NCBI GenBank assembly: GCA_013368315.1
Contig: JAACJM010000094.1
Span: 62,001 to 126,000, forward strand
DNA: 64,000 nucleotides
DNA from: Tetrapyrgos nigripes
Lineage: Eukaryota > Basidiomycota > Agaricomycetes > Agaricales > Campanellaceae
Reading direction: 5' to 3'
Under the pieces are notes generated by a model. It was given only the letters and a program-made list of their open reading frames with translations, was not told the origin of the DNA and did no database searches. Made by a program: the position numbers and the translations under genes. Shown here piece after piece: positions 34,556 to 45,479 of this stretch. Within the stretch, counting starts at the first letter, position 1; every line of letters starts with the position of its first letter.

Positions 34556-36777
34556 GAAGAGCAGTCAAGTGACTTTAGAAAAGTCATGTATAAATTGACG
34601 ATAAAAGTTTCCAAATCCTAAGAATGATTGAACATCCTTGATGTTTCATGGGGCTGGCCATTTGATAGGATCCATTGCCAATATGTTATGAGATACGATA
34701 AGGCCTAGGAATTCTACTGAGCTGGCTTCAAAGGTGCACTTTTCTGGTTTAGTGTAAAGGTCGTTCTCCTGAAGTCACGCAAGCACCTGTTTGACCATTT
34801 GTTGATGTTCTTCTAGGGTCTCTGTGAAGATTAAGATGTCGTCCATGTAGATGACCACCTTTCCAGAATCAATGAGATCCTTAAAAGAAGTGTTCATCAT
34901 TGCCTGGAATGTTGCAGGAGAGTTCATAAGACCAAAGAACATCACCATTGGTTCGAAACGTCCTCTATTTGTCTTAAATGCAGCTTTCCACTCATCTCCT
35001 TCTTTTATTTGAACATTGTTATATCCCCATCAAAGGTCAATTTTTGAGAAAACTTGTGCTCTCTTAAGTTTGTCTACCAATTCCAATATGAGTGGTAAAG
35101 GGTATTCATTCTTGATGGTTCCTTTATTTAATGTTCAATAGTCCTGTACATGGCATAGCTTTCCATCTTTCTTGTTGACAAAGAAGAAGGGACTTGCCAT
35201 AGAAGACTTTGAAGTTGTCAAGTTCCTTTTGTTCATTAGGGGACAAAGGATAGGTTTTGCAAGGGCAAGGTTCAAAATCTGGTTTCAGATCGATGGCATG
35301 ATCCCATTCGCCACATCTCAGTAATCATTCTGAAGTTTGTTTATCAAAAACCAGTAAAAACTGATGATATTGAGGTGGAATCTTATCTGTGAGTGGTACG
35401 TCCTCTTTCATCTTTTGGGCTGATTCTGCCAGTTCCTGAGCCTTTGTAAATCCTGCACGAATAGGTATTTCTGTATCTGATATCAGGTATTCCTCTTCTT
35501 TTACAAACACACTCTCTAACACCTCTTGTTCCCATTGGCTCAGAACATCCTCCCGACTGAAGTCTTCTTCTGTAAAAATAGCTGTAGATTCTGAAGAATG
35601 GTGAAAGGATCAAACAGGAGCCTGAAAGCATCAACCTGCCACCTTTGGCTGTGCAATCAGTTTGAACCATCCAATTGGTTCTGACCATTTCACTTGGTAA
35701 TCCTTGTGATTGGTGTGTAGGTTAAGGATGGGGGGTTGTTCCAAAATACCATATCCACCTTAGAAAATGACCAATCTACCTCTGGATTGTGCTCTTCCAA
35801 CCAATTGGTACCAAGAATTACATGGTGATCTCTGCTGTCCATAACATAGAATTTGGCCATCTCTTTGTGATACAATTTTTTGTCCTGAGAGTAGATATGG
35901 AGTTTTTGAATAGTATAATGGTGTACCCATCCCATGGTGTTTTCGGAACCGTCAACGTTGCATACAGGGAAAGGGTTTTTTGATAGGAAGGAGGGTTAAA
36001 TGATTCTCTTGTGTGAAACAGCTGTTAATAATAATGCCTTCTGCACCACTGTCTATTAGGGCTTCTGCATCGATTTTTCTGCCAGTGATTTTGCCAATAT
36101 GTTCAGTTTTAAGTGTTATCAAAGGTACCTATCAGTTACGAGTGACTGCCCACATTCTCAATTCTGAAGGAAAGGTATGCTCACAAAAAGGGTTTAACAC
36201 ATGATATCGATTGTTCTTATATTGTCCAGTGTACTGTACAGCTCCTCCTGATGATGTAGCAGGGGAGTATTTCAAAAATCCATCATCTTTGCCATGACAT
36301 CCTTCAAATATACACTAGCCTGTTCCTTTTCTTCTCCTTCCAAACCCTTGACCTTGTTCACCATATCCGAAATATCTTTGATTACATTATGAGAGGAAGA
36401 TGATGATGATGTTTGAGCCACTGTTACCAGTGGCAAACTAGATGACAATGATGGTGTTGAAGTTTCAGCTGTCCTAACAGCATGAGGAGGAAAGTTTCAA
36501 GAAGTATTCTGAGCTGTTGAAGACCTCAGAGTATTATTCAGGAATGTCAGACATTCGTTGCTCATGTGTCTGGGTTGTCTACATGCAAAACATGCTCCTA
36601 GTTTCTCGGAGTTGGTCCCTTTCTTCAGGTGTCAGTTTAGGTAAAGGAATGAAGGACGAGTTAGCACCTGGTCCCATATTCATAAGTGCATTCACACTTG
36701 CTACTGTCCATCCTTGAGAAGGACCCAAGTTCGTCCTTGGCATAGAGAATGGTCTCGATCGTCCTTCTTTCTCTCTC

Positions 36778-37133
36778 AGTAGGAGTAAGCTGACTATGCT
36801 CTACACTGTGTAGTACTAGTACAGAGTGGAAACGAAGTGAACAAACTAAAGGACTAGCTAAAATGTCTAGTGGTTTATATAGAAGAACAATGAATAAGAG
36901 AAACAGGAGAAACCTAGGGAAAAGGGGAGAAACATAGGGGAAAGATAGGATCGATGGAATGGAAGATTGATTGATAGTTATTATAGAGTTTGATAGGTTC
37001 TATAAGGTTCAAAGTCAGTAATATAAAGTTTAAAAGGTTTATCGAGGAAATGCAATAGACAAATGATCAGAAAATGAGTTCAATAATGAAGTAGAAGAAG
37101 GAGGAGGACAAAGAACTGTAGCAGTTCATGACA
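36778..37133 (-). repeat. 5' LTR of Gypsy A, truncated
   Basis: Only 356 bp remain; ~95 bp at the internal end and the primer-binding and 5' gag region are deleted, so gag sequence meets LTR sequence at about 36778 (CTCTCTCAGTAGGAGTAAGC). Confidence 0.85.
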
Positions 37134-37606
37134 ATGAGACCAGCTTTGTTCAGGGTGTCTTGGACAGTTCAGAGAGGGATTTTGGGGAAATATCATTGCT
37201 GGAGGTCTGAGGTGTCCTGTGCTCTGTTGTTGCCCAACATCCACTCTGCTTTCTCAACATCTTCCTTTGACATGACCTTTGGGTGCCCTGGCTTCTCAGC
37301 TTTGAGATAGTAGCTCCCATTGTTCTTCTTCACTGCCCTGTAGTTCCTCTGAAGTGTGTCCTAGCTTATTCCTGTCCTCTCAAACTTGTCCTTGTAAATA
37401 GTGATTGCCTTGCACTTTGTAGGTGTGCATTTGATGTAGTTTCTTTTGGAGTCATGTGGCATAGTAGCATAGAAGTGTTTCGTAGAGTTTCATAGCAAAA
37501 AACATAAAGGTAGAATTACAATGTACAATGAGGACAATGTCTGGATGATGTGTTGGCACAGCCACTTCCAAAAAAGGAACCCCCCTCATTTTTCGCAGCT
37601 ACTGTA

Positions 37607-38263
37607 TTGGCCATATTCTGGAAATACTTTTGTTGATCGGTAGCATATAGTTTGGAATCAATGTAGAGATATTGTCTGTCTCCTGTCCTTTCACACAGTG
37701 AAAGGTTAATGCCAGTGTGATATTCTTACTCACACTTGGTCTCCCCTCCCCTGAACATCAACATGATAATCACATGCCAGCCAGAGATCAAGTGACTGCA
37801 GCAGCATACACACTGTGCAAGAGTACACTATGCATTTTGTGAGAGCTGAAGACATTCATTGTGTCAAGAACAGGTTCAGATAGGGACTGGATGCCTCTCA
37901 GGCCACCACACAGGAACCAAAGACGAAGCAATAAGGCAAATAGATGGTATAGATGAGTAAGCCAGTACTGGGCCAGAGTCTAGATAGTACTGAGGACAAT
38001 GCTGAGCAGTATGGATCAGAGGGACAGAAGTGGACAGACTGAGGAACTATCTACAAAGCCCTGGAGTATATTTACAAAAGTGCGAAGGAGAACAAGATTA
38101 GATCAGCAGGTACTGATGGAAACAATCAAGGAATGATAATCAGGTATCTAAGTGATGTCAATATGTGTAACAGGTACAGATATGATCTGTCAATCAGAGA
38201 AATGATGCATCAAAGAAGATGGAAGCCATAGGTACAAGGAACATGATCTAGAACCAAAGAAGT
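37607..38263. other. Gap right of the Tc1/mariner element
   Basis: No gene supported. About 37945-38075 (GAGTAAGCCAGTACTGGGCC, GACAGACTGAGGAACTATCT) follows the order of worn LTR sequence seen at 18890-19085 and may be another LTR relic. Confidence 0.35.
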
Positions 38264-38372
38264 GAAGAATGATGGAAGGGAGAAGAATGATGGAAGGGAG
38301 AAGAATGATGGAAGGGAGAAGAATGATGGAAGGGAGAAGAATGATGGAAGGGAGAAGAATGATGAAAGGAGA
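38264..38372. repeat. 18-bp minisatellite, about six copies
   Basis: AAGAATGATGGAAGGGAG is repeated head to tail about six times, the last copy slightly changed. Open frames reading MMEGRR or HHSSPF repeats are by-products. Confidence 0.92.
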
Positions 38373-38410
38373 ACAAAGAACAGGGTCTAGAAGTGAAGGC
38401 ATGAAGGGAT

Positions 38411-40720
38411 TCATGACACATTGTAGGTTTCCCTTCCATCGAGTACAACATCAGCTTCTAGTCTGTATTCCTCTTCCTCGTCTGTCTCATTTCCAAGTTC
38501 CTCTGGCTCAAGCTCCTTGGTCATGGCCTCTTTGGTATCCTGACAGCCTTCTTCGTTATCATCAATTTTGGGTATTAGAGTTGGATGTGACCAAAATGGT
38601 GTAGTGCAGCTGTGGGTGACCTCTAGGAAAAATCTTTGTTGGACTGGTTCTACACACTGGACGAGATGTTTGCACAAGAGGAAAACGATTTGGTGCTTGG
38701 CTGGGGCATGTGCATACCCACTGTTTTGGGTCCGGGCAATACTTGGGATCAATTGGTAATGTCTGCAGAGTCTTCTCGCATCATTTCCATTCCATTTTAA
38801 ACGCCTTTCTCCAGGATGCTATCCCACGATACCTTCCTTTGTCCTTGGTCAAATCATTAAGCTTTCACTCATATGTTGGTGCCACCTTTGCGATGAGAAT
38901 CCAAACAAGGATATCAACCTGAGGTTTGTGAAAGTAATGTAAGAAGTCATGTTTGATTTGACACCAATGCCTTTCATTGATCATTGTTGTATGCAGTTGG
39001 GGTATTTCTGGAGCAGGAGCTCAAGCCCACAATTCCCAATGCCCAGGATGGTACCAGCTTTCCCACAGGTAAGCCCACAGCTCTGACAGATCATGTTTGC
39101 AACAGAACTGATACATTCGCTTGACAGCCCATGAGTAAATTGCTTCTGGTGTCGGGGCAGCATACCCATGATGATGTGAGTCTATCTTTGCAATAACACC
39201 TTCCCAAAATTCTGGTGGACAGAATATGCACTTCAGAGTGTTGCTAATCTCTTCCTCACAGCTGTGGAATGTACAAGGTGAAATCCAAATAGTGAGTGGA
39301 GGCAGAGAATCAGATTGAGGAGGTAGGTCTGCAGATTTTGATTGAGTAGCTGGAAGTCTGATTGTAATTTGATTTGGATCTTGTTTAGGTGTAGGTTGAT
39401 TGTCGACTGTTGTATCCCTACTGCCGCCTTCATGACCACCTTCATGTTCCCCAACATCAGGTTGTCCCAGTGGGAAAAACTGTTTGTCAATGAAAGAAAA
39501 ATGGGAATGGGCAAAAACAGGATCATACAGAGTAGTTGAGAGCTTTGCCTTTGTGAGGCGTTCATGAAGAGCTTTACACTGATGCCACCAACAAATCTGG
39601 ATCTTGGCTTTTGGCCACACCTCTCAACACATCCCTATTTCACCCAAAGCCTTATCCAAGTGAATGAAATCTGGGTCAATGCTGTAAGCCTCTTTCACTT
39701 GTCTACCCCACTTTCCCAGTGCTCTCTTCTGCTTCCCTGGTTCCAGAGCATTGACAGTTGACAGGAGGCAATATGACACTGGGAAGCCAACACCATCAAC
39801 CTCTGTCATCATGCAGTATAACTCAAGATGCTTCACATTGGTTTCATAGGTAGTGTCCATTACCATTTCAACCATTCTAATCTTCAAGCTCTTCACCTCC
39901 CCCACAATTTTCTTCATTCCCCAGCACAACTGTGTCACACTGTCCTCCTCAGAGTCATTGAAGACATCAACAACATCAGAATGTTCTTCGAGTACCACTT
40001 TAGCCGAGGTCAGTTGATTCAGGTCTTTTTTCCAGATTTCCTCACTCATGACTGTCCAAGTGGAATGTATCTGGGCTGATGTCAACTGGGGATAGAGTTT
40101 CTGAATTTGATGGACCAGAGAGTTTGGCATCAACAAGAGAAGGTTGTCGCATATGATCTGTGCCACTTCATCTGGCATAGAAACATCATAGTAAGGTACA
40201 TGTCATTTGTGATAGTGTATCCGAACACTGATGAGCTTGGTACCAGGGTTCAGTGGATGGATGTTTCTGCTGCTGACAATCAGTTTGCTGTTACAGTCAT
40301 ATTGCCACATGTCAGGTGTGTCCTGATGTTTAACATGTCTTCCCACCCTTGGTTTTGTTGCTTTCTTGTGACACTCATCTTGACAGCAATACAGGATTGT
40401 CTTGTGACCAGTCATCATCTTTGGATTGTGTTTGATGCTAAGGTAAAGTGTGAGTCAATCATAAATGTAACATACTCTTAGCCACATATGTGAAACAGTA
40501 ACCAGTTATTTTCCAGACCTCATATATGACCATCTTGACATGATCTTGGTCAGAAATAGTTGCTTCCGTTGGTATAGTGTATTCTCTGGTGAAATCCACT
40601 GAGTCTTGCTGAGCAAAGGATGTCCATAGGGCTTGAGCCATGGATTCTGCATTGTCATATCATGTAGTTGGTAGAGTGGTCTTCCTATAACATGAGTATT
40701 CCACCACCTACTATAGAATA
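38411..40720 (-). pseudogene. Mutator-type (MULE) transposase with SWIM finger, decayed
   Basis: Read from right to left the relic has an N-terminal ALWTSFAQQDSVDFTREYTI region and a FAR1-like part (CCQDECHKKATKPRVGRH). Then comes MPDEVAQIICDNLL with LCWGMKKIVGEV. The catalytic core holds VMDTTYETNVKHLELYCMM (first Asp) and FIHLDKALGEIGM (second Asp), then ICWWHQCKALHERLTKAKL. YQFCCKHDLSELWAYLWESW and an ESHWRR-like region at about 38960 are followed by the SWIM finger WVCTCPSQAPNRF / LLCKHLVQ at 38640-38740. The order equals that of Agaricomycete MULE transposases. Stops, and a frameshift inside the SWIM finger, inactivate it. Its terminal repeats were not found. Confidence 0.82.
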
Positions 40721-41337
40721 ACATGTCATTGTCACTCTCTCCTGCATCATATCCTGCATAACCAGGAGGACTTGGGGCATTATCTCATGATGGTGGATCC
40801 TCCTCCTCCTCTCATTGTCTCTTCTCAGCTGCTCATTTATTCTTCATTCGCTCTCAGATCTTCTGGAGGCATTCTGGACAGCATTTTTGAGGATATTGGT
40901 GTTCTGGTGGCAGAGTTGTCCTGCAGCCTTTGCTGTTGCAGATGCGGGGAGGCGAAGTGTCAGCATTGGTGTTGTCATCAGGCTGAGTTGGTTGAGTATT
41001 GCGTAGCATAATAGAGGAGAGCAAGACAGCGCAACAAAAATCTATTGTTTACTTTCAGAAATGTACATGACTTTTTTGGTAACTACATTTCACATGCTAC
41101 ACCTTAATTATAGGTCTTTATTAAGGGCAAGTTAATTTCAATGTAAGGCCATTTTAAGGGCATTCGTCTTCAGTCAATGACAGTCATAGCCACTAATGGC
41201 CCACCAACTAAGCTTTACTCTTCACTATATGTACCCCTTTCCTCTTCAGCGGCAAAAAGCAGCATTGGTCCAGATCTGATTTCATCAAAGTACACTTGTC
41301 CTTGGAGGACTTGGTCAAAAAGATTTCCATAAAACTT
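40721..41337. other. Gap between the MULE relic and the inverted hAT-like end
   Basis: No supported gene. A frame at 40772-41011 lacks recognisable motifs. CCTTAATTATAGG and TTTATTAAGGG at 41103-41125 resemble the AT-rich hAT-type ends. Confidence 0.3.
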
Positions 41338-41429
41338 GCTCTATTAAGACTTAATTAAGGCTTAAGTACGAACTGTGAGCAAGTTAAGTCTTAATTAGAA
41401 ATCAAATTAAGGTCTTTGGTCAGACACTG
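41338..41429. repeat. Putative hAT right terminal repeat
   Basis: On the minus strand CAGTGTCTGACC starts at 41429 and is followed by AAAGACCTTAATTTG, TAAGACTTAACTT, TACTTAAGCCTTAATTAAG. This aligns with 19131-19245. Flanking 8-mers differ (ATTACAAG on the left, CGCCTCGG on the right). Confidence 0.45.
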
Positions 41430-41639
41430 CGCCTCGGCGCTGGCCCACACCCCTTTCATAAACGCACGTCAAATGACGAGGCCCCTCCCTTTGAAAGTCA
41501 TTCATTTTGAGCTATGGCGTACTTAGGTACATGCTTGCTCTCAGCGAATGTATAACGACGGAAACGACCACGACCACGACTCAGCTCGTTACCTGAAGGG
41601 TAAGGCCTCAAGCTAGGCCTCAAGACTCTTCCCCTCCCC

Positions 41640-43230
41640 AACACTCACTCACTCTCGACTCCGGCCAATAGTCAATAGTCAGTAAATCAGGCAGTTGTGA
41701 GGGTTAGGAAAGACATACTTCCTGAAACCTGAGGCTTGAGAATGGAGAGTGGAGAGTGAAAAGTTGAGAGTGGAGAGCTGAAAGCTGAGAGTGAAGAGGT
41801 AGTGACGGTGACAGTGTGTAGTCCGTAGTCCGTAGTCCGCATTCCGTAGCCAGTAACCCTTACCCCGTACTACTCCACCAATCCAATCCAATCATCAACA
41901 TTGAGCACCTAGCATCTAGCACTTGCATATATGCCTTACGTTCCAAGGAACGGCAATTGGAACAGTGTAGGGGGAGGAAGTAGGGAAGGGGAAGGAGGCA
42001 GTAGGAAAAGACAAAAGACAAAAGACGGGATGCAAAGAAGGAAGAACGGAGTTGGAACGGAGGGGTAGAACAGGGAACGGAGAAAGGAGGGGGGGAAGGG
42101 ACGAGCAGTAAGCAGTAAAAAGGTACATATGTACATGTAGCAGCTTGGCCCGGAAGAGATGAGATGAGAGTGGGATGAAGAAAAGTACTGGGATGACTAT
42201 CAGGACGTGCAACCCATACCACACTCCTCCACACCACACCACTCTAGAACTGGCCACTGGTAGGCCACAAAGGAGAACGAGGGCAAGCACAAGCACCACG
42301 AGCACCACCGTGAATCGGAGTGAGAGGGATGAGAGACGAAAGACAAAATCACAACCAACCAACAATGACATAACCCCCGTCCAGTCCAGTCCAAGTCGTC
42401 CTCATCCTCGTCCTCGTTGGCACATGACTCACGACACACAATGCATAAGAGACAAAGGGACAGAGGCGACCTGGCAGAGTCGCTGCGTCAGGGCCGTGAA
42501 GTAAAACCCTCAAAAGGTGTATAAACAGGAGCGTGTGTAAACGGCTAGGGAGGTGGGCAATGGGCACTATAACAGTGGTCTCATCTCCGTCTTCATGTTC
42601 GTCTTCCTCGGGAGGGAGGGGAGAAACAGAAACAGAAACAAAAATAAAAACAGAACGAGAACGAGAACGAGAACGAGAAGCCAAAGCCAAACCTGACGAA
42701 AAGAAAAAGAAAAAGACGGAAAACGAGATAACAAGAGACGTAGATAGGGAGAACGGGCCGGAAGTCTAAAGTTTGAGCTTCAACAAGAGGAATAGAAGGG
42801 AAAACACAAAGTAGAAACAGGAACAGACCGGGGACGTGAAGTTAGCGCCAGTAGCGGTACACTCCGCCTTGTAGATGAGAGTAGTGTGTAGTAGATGACG
42901 GGTGAGTAGTCTCAACGATGAAGGAGGATGAGACGATGAGGGGAGTAAAAGTAGCCTTCGTTGGGATGGGATTGGTATGTATTATATGGATGTTGAAGAC
43001 ACTAATTGACATTGTACCCCACGAGACTTCTCTTTCCAATAATTTCACCAATCTACAGGGCAACGTCAACACGACCACACGTTAAGGGGAGGGGGAAGGA
43101 AAAAGTACCTTGAAGATCCCAAATGCCTCTAACGCATAGACGCCAATCCAAACAATCCCCGCTCCTGAGTCCTGACACCCTCAGACCAAAAGTTCCTATT
43201 AATCAATAATGGCTCTAGCCTACACGCTGG
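41640..43230. repeat. Direct duplicated segment, copy 1
   Basis: Shares ordered blocks with 48250-49330 in the same orientation: the purine-rich tract (41945-42085); GCAGTAAGCAGTA plus TACATGTAGCAGCT (42107-42153); ACACCACACCACT (42228); CCACAAAGGAGAA; TTTCACCAATCTACAGGGCA with ACGTCAACACGACCA (43042-43078); and a TAATGGCTCTAGCC block near 43207. Frames inside are low-complexity Ser/Pro/Leu or Arg/Glu by-products. Confidence 0.72.
42624..42690. repeat. AACAGA / ACGAGA microsatellite
   Basis: About four copies of a hexamer close to AACAGA pass into ACGAGA repeats (AACGAGAACGAGAACGAGAA). It lies within duplicated segment copy 1; copy 2 lacks it. Confidence 0.85.
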
Positions 43231-43889
43231 CTACACGCAGTACGGACAGCCACATAGAAAGGAAGGGAAGAGAGAAAGAGGACGAAGAAGGGGCGAAGAG
43301 AGGAAGGGAGTGATGGTAGTGATTCGTGTTCGAAGACGAGACGAGGTTATGTCAGCCGCGACGTCAACTTGCTTTTTTGGTTCTTTGCGTTTGCTTGCCT
43401 ATGCCTTCCCCCTATACGCGTCCGCTTACTAGAAATGCTTGAGAAATGTCGATGTTAGCATTTCTATAGTGGTGCGGGTCTGTAGTACCCGACCTAACAA
43501 GTGATAATGATGAGGCTTCCAGGTTCCTCTGACTAAGCATGCAGGTACCTATCAACTATGCTTGATCATGGTGTGATAATCGTACACCAATCGTACACTG
43601 ACTGTTTTAGATATTCTCGTACATTCCTCAGGGTCTAATTCGACTCTTCATAATACACATTGAGTTATGTTACTAAAGGGTTACTAACATGCTTTCCAAC
43701 CTACGTTAAAAATGGACCACTAGTCTAGCAATACCAATGACGCTCGGGGATTGATCAGCGGTGGCACAGCTATTTATAAGACCGGTCCGGTGTGTTACAA
43801 TCTGCAGTATTATAAACCAGGTTGAGTCCCTCTACTTTTCTCATCCAGATTCCAACCGCTGCCTTGTTTCAACTTCAAGACCATCAACG
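43231..43889. promoter_or_regulatory. Upstream region of the aldo-keto reductase with TATA-like box
   Basis: No gene supported in this stretch. A TATTTATAAG box at 43771-43780 lies about 110 bp before the chosen ATG, a plausible promoter distance. An in-frame ATG at 43761 lies upstream of that box, which argues for the later start at 43890. Confidence 0.5.
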
Positions 43890-45462
43890 ATGCCACCGAC
43901 AGTGCAAACCGATGTCAAAGTAGAGTTTGATCCCAAAAATATGCCCTTTAGAAGGCTAGGCCCCAGTGGATTGAGGGTACCAGTGTTTGCCTTTGGAGGG
44001 TGTACGTCTTGGTGGTGTATCGCCGGTATCTGGCTGATAAAGCTCTACAGGGTTAACGTTGGGTCAGTCTGTTCGAGGAACTCGTACCACGGTGAGCAAA
44101 GCGCGGAAATGTCCATTCTGGGGCTCACTGCAACCCAACTTTGCCAGGAACTTATCAAAGTCGCGTTTGAGAACGGTATCAACATGTTCGACACCGCTGA
44201 GGCTTACAACAATGGAGAATCTGAGATAGATATGTACGTGACGCCTGCTTTCATCTGTGAGTTCCGTGTTAACCATGATACGAACTACAGGGGAAATGCG
44301 ATTAAGGAACTTGGATATCGTCGTTCCGACCTCATTGTAACTACTAAGCTATTCTGGGGAGTAGGGAGAAAAGCACCAAACTCAGCCGGTCTCTCGCGCA
44401 AACAGTCAGTCCTCGTTGTTTCTCGTCCAGATATGTCAGGCTGACCTGACGATATGGGCAGCATTATCGAAGGAACTCAAGAATCGCTTGCCCGGCTTGG
44501 ATTGGATTACGTTGACGTTATTTTTGCGCATCGTCCTGACCATAGTGGTGTGTTTTATTTTGTTGATTGAGTGGCCTCATTCTGATGCATGTGTTTGCGT
44601 AGTTCCCATGGAAGAGACAGTTCGTGCCTTCAACTTTGTGATTGAGCAAGGATGGGTACGTGTCCCAACGGAGAATGCAACATACCATGCTTATATGAAC
44701 GCACGCACACGCAGGCCTTCTACTGGGCTACTTCAGAATGGTCTGCGGAAGATATCGAAGAAGCGTTCCGTAAGATGCTCGTGGATTCACGTATGCGAAT
44801 ACTCACTTTTACCCCTAACAGATGTTGCGACCAAGCTTAACCTTATGGGACCAGTTGCAGAGCAATGCCAGCACCAGTGCGTTGTCCATTTAGTTCTTTG
44901 TCTCTGTTATCTAAGTATCTTCGTAGCATGTTCCATCGTGAACGCCCAGAGAAGGAATACGCCAAAGTCTACCGCAAATACGAGATTGGAACAACCGTAT
45001 GGTCCGCGCTCGCCGGTGGTCTCCTGACCGGCAAATATAATGATGGTATTCCCGAGGGTTCGAGGTTTGATGTTGAGAAGACCTTCTTTTCGAATACCAT
45101 TGAAGGATTACAAAGCGCCGAGGGTAAGGAGAAGATTAGAAAGGTTAGAGAGTTGACGAAATTGGCAAAGGAAGGTGAGGGTACCCGTCCTGGACTTTGA
45201 ATCTTCCGTATCCCGTCGCTCATCTGGCCCTTCATTTCACACAGAACTCGACACGACTCCCGCTGTTCTCGCCCTGGCATGGGTAGCTAGGAATCCCAAC
45301 ACTTCCACCGTCATCCTGGGTGCCACCAAACCCGAACAAATCCTCGAGAACTTGAAAGCGATAGAAGTCATGAAAAAGCTGACGCCAGAGATTCTCGAGA
45401 AGATTGAGAAAATTTTGGGTAATAAGCCGGATGCTTTGGTGAGGACGTCAAGTTCTTTCTGA
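43890..45462 (+). CDS. Aldo-keto reductase of the voltage-gated K+ channel beta-subunit type (AKR6-like)
   Basis: Ten exons in consistent phase give 355 residues: 43890-44001, 44051-44091, 44148-44233, 44291-44404, 44462-44547, 44603-44655, 44715-44769, 44822-44876, 44927-45174, 45245-45462. The NADPH-dependent TIM-barrel fold is evident. It starts [19 protein letters not shown] and keeps the catalytic tetrad Asp66 and Tyr71 (MFDTAEAY), Lys99 (TTKLFWG) and His141 (FAHRPD). [19 protein letters not shown] and the cofactor-binding [20 protein letters not shown] near the C-terminus are AKR6 marks. Expected activity is carbonyl or aldehyde reduction in the cytosol; fungal members are usually not shown to act with a channel. 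Length equals the family norm. It converges with the carbonic anhydrase gene, whose reading frame ends 17 bp away. Confidence 0.93.
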
Positions 45463-45479
45463 CGCTGTTAGACCCTCAC

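Larger units (their letters stand above)
29908..36777 (-). pseudogene. gag-pol remains of Gypsy A
   Basis: Segments on the minus strand: gag end with a degraded knuckle (RQPRHMSNEC, ~36570); protease region with GWVHHYTIQKLHIYSQ (35935); RT up to the Gypsy B edge at 34556, including the YMDDIL site (~34845). RNase H resumes at 32435 (VEVDASDYATGGILSQKG) and the integrase finger HHDSLTMGHPGRFKTYELIS with CATCQLTKAQ follows (31680-31486). After the SINE-like copy come KFKVGDKVLLDGKNL and GPFEITDVI (30607-30308), then a chromodomain with EYDIEAILDSKPTRNR. Stops and the two insertions make it inactive. Confidence 0.85.
29459..37133 (-). mobile_element. Ty3/Gypsy retrotransposon A (minus), host of two further insertions
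   Basis: Bounded by ATGAG at 29454-29458 and 37134-37138. The left (3') LTR is complete, the right (5') LTR is truncated and abuts gag. Internally, from right to left, it has gag knuckle, protease-like part, RT, RNase H, integrase HHCC finger, integrase tail and chromodomain. It is split by Gypsy B (32436-34555) and a SINE-like copy (30933-31356). Related to Gypsy C but not identical. Confidence 0.9.
28826..37462 (-). pseudogene. Tc1/mariner transposase, interrupted
   Basis: The 5' part (37462 down to 37139) starts MPHDSKRNYIKCTPTKCKAI and contains the helix-turn-helix DNA-binding region and a KPGHPKVMSKEDVEKA linker; a TGA interrupts TLQRNYRAVKK upstream. The 3' part (29458 down to 28826) has FTDEKKFKIHGSNG (first catalytic Asp), LNVWGCITLARVEGNL, and LQQDNDPKHKS (second Asp). 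The region normally reading SPDLNPIE is shortened to WPAQTPNVWKGLDDKV, so the third acidic residue is lost. Across the Gypsy insertion the frame joins exactly (LNKAGL | IGFVQPKNP). Dead by insertion, stops and the missing catalytic site. Confidence 0.87.
22492..37604 (-). mobile_element. Tc1/mariner element, 1.36 kb, split by two LTR elements
   Basis: Terminal inverted repeats of ~80 bp start TAGTAGCTGTGAAAAATGA at 22492 and, from the right end at 37604 inward, CAGTAGCTGCGAAAAATGA; both continue TTCCTTTTTTGGAAGTGGCT. TA lies outside both ends (22490-22491, 37605-37606), the Tc1/mariner target. Removing the Gypsy at 22595-28672 (duplication AGCAG) and the Gypsy at 29459-37133 (duplication ATGAG) leaves ~1.36 kb. 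The transposase on the minus strand is described separately. Confidence 0.9.

Noticed and set aside
38248..38451. Open frames reading HHSSPF and MMEGRR repeats
   Set aside because: They come from the 18-bp minisatellite and have no other coding support.
39233..39565. Separate 110-codon minus-strand gene
   Set aside because: It is an alternative frame of the Mutator-type transposase relic, which explains the region better.
41860..42769. Several overlapping 60-150 codon frames rich in Ser, Pro, Leu or Arg
   Set aside because: They lie in the duplicated low-complexity segment, exist on both strands at once and match no domain.
43761..43889. Upstream in-frame start (43761) for the aldo-keto reductase
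   Set aside because: It precedes the TATA-like box and would add 43 residues not expected in the family; the ATG at 43890 fits the usual N-terminus.
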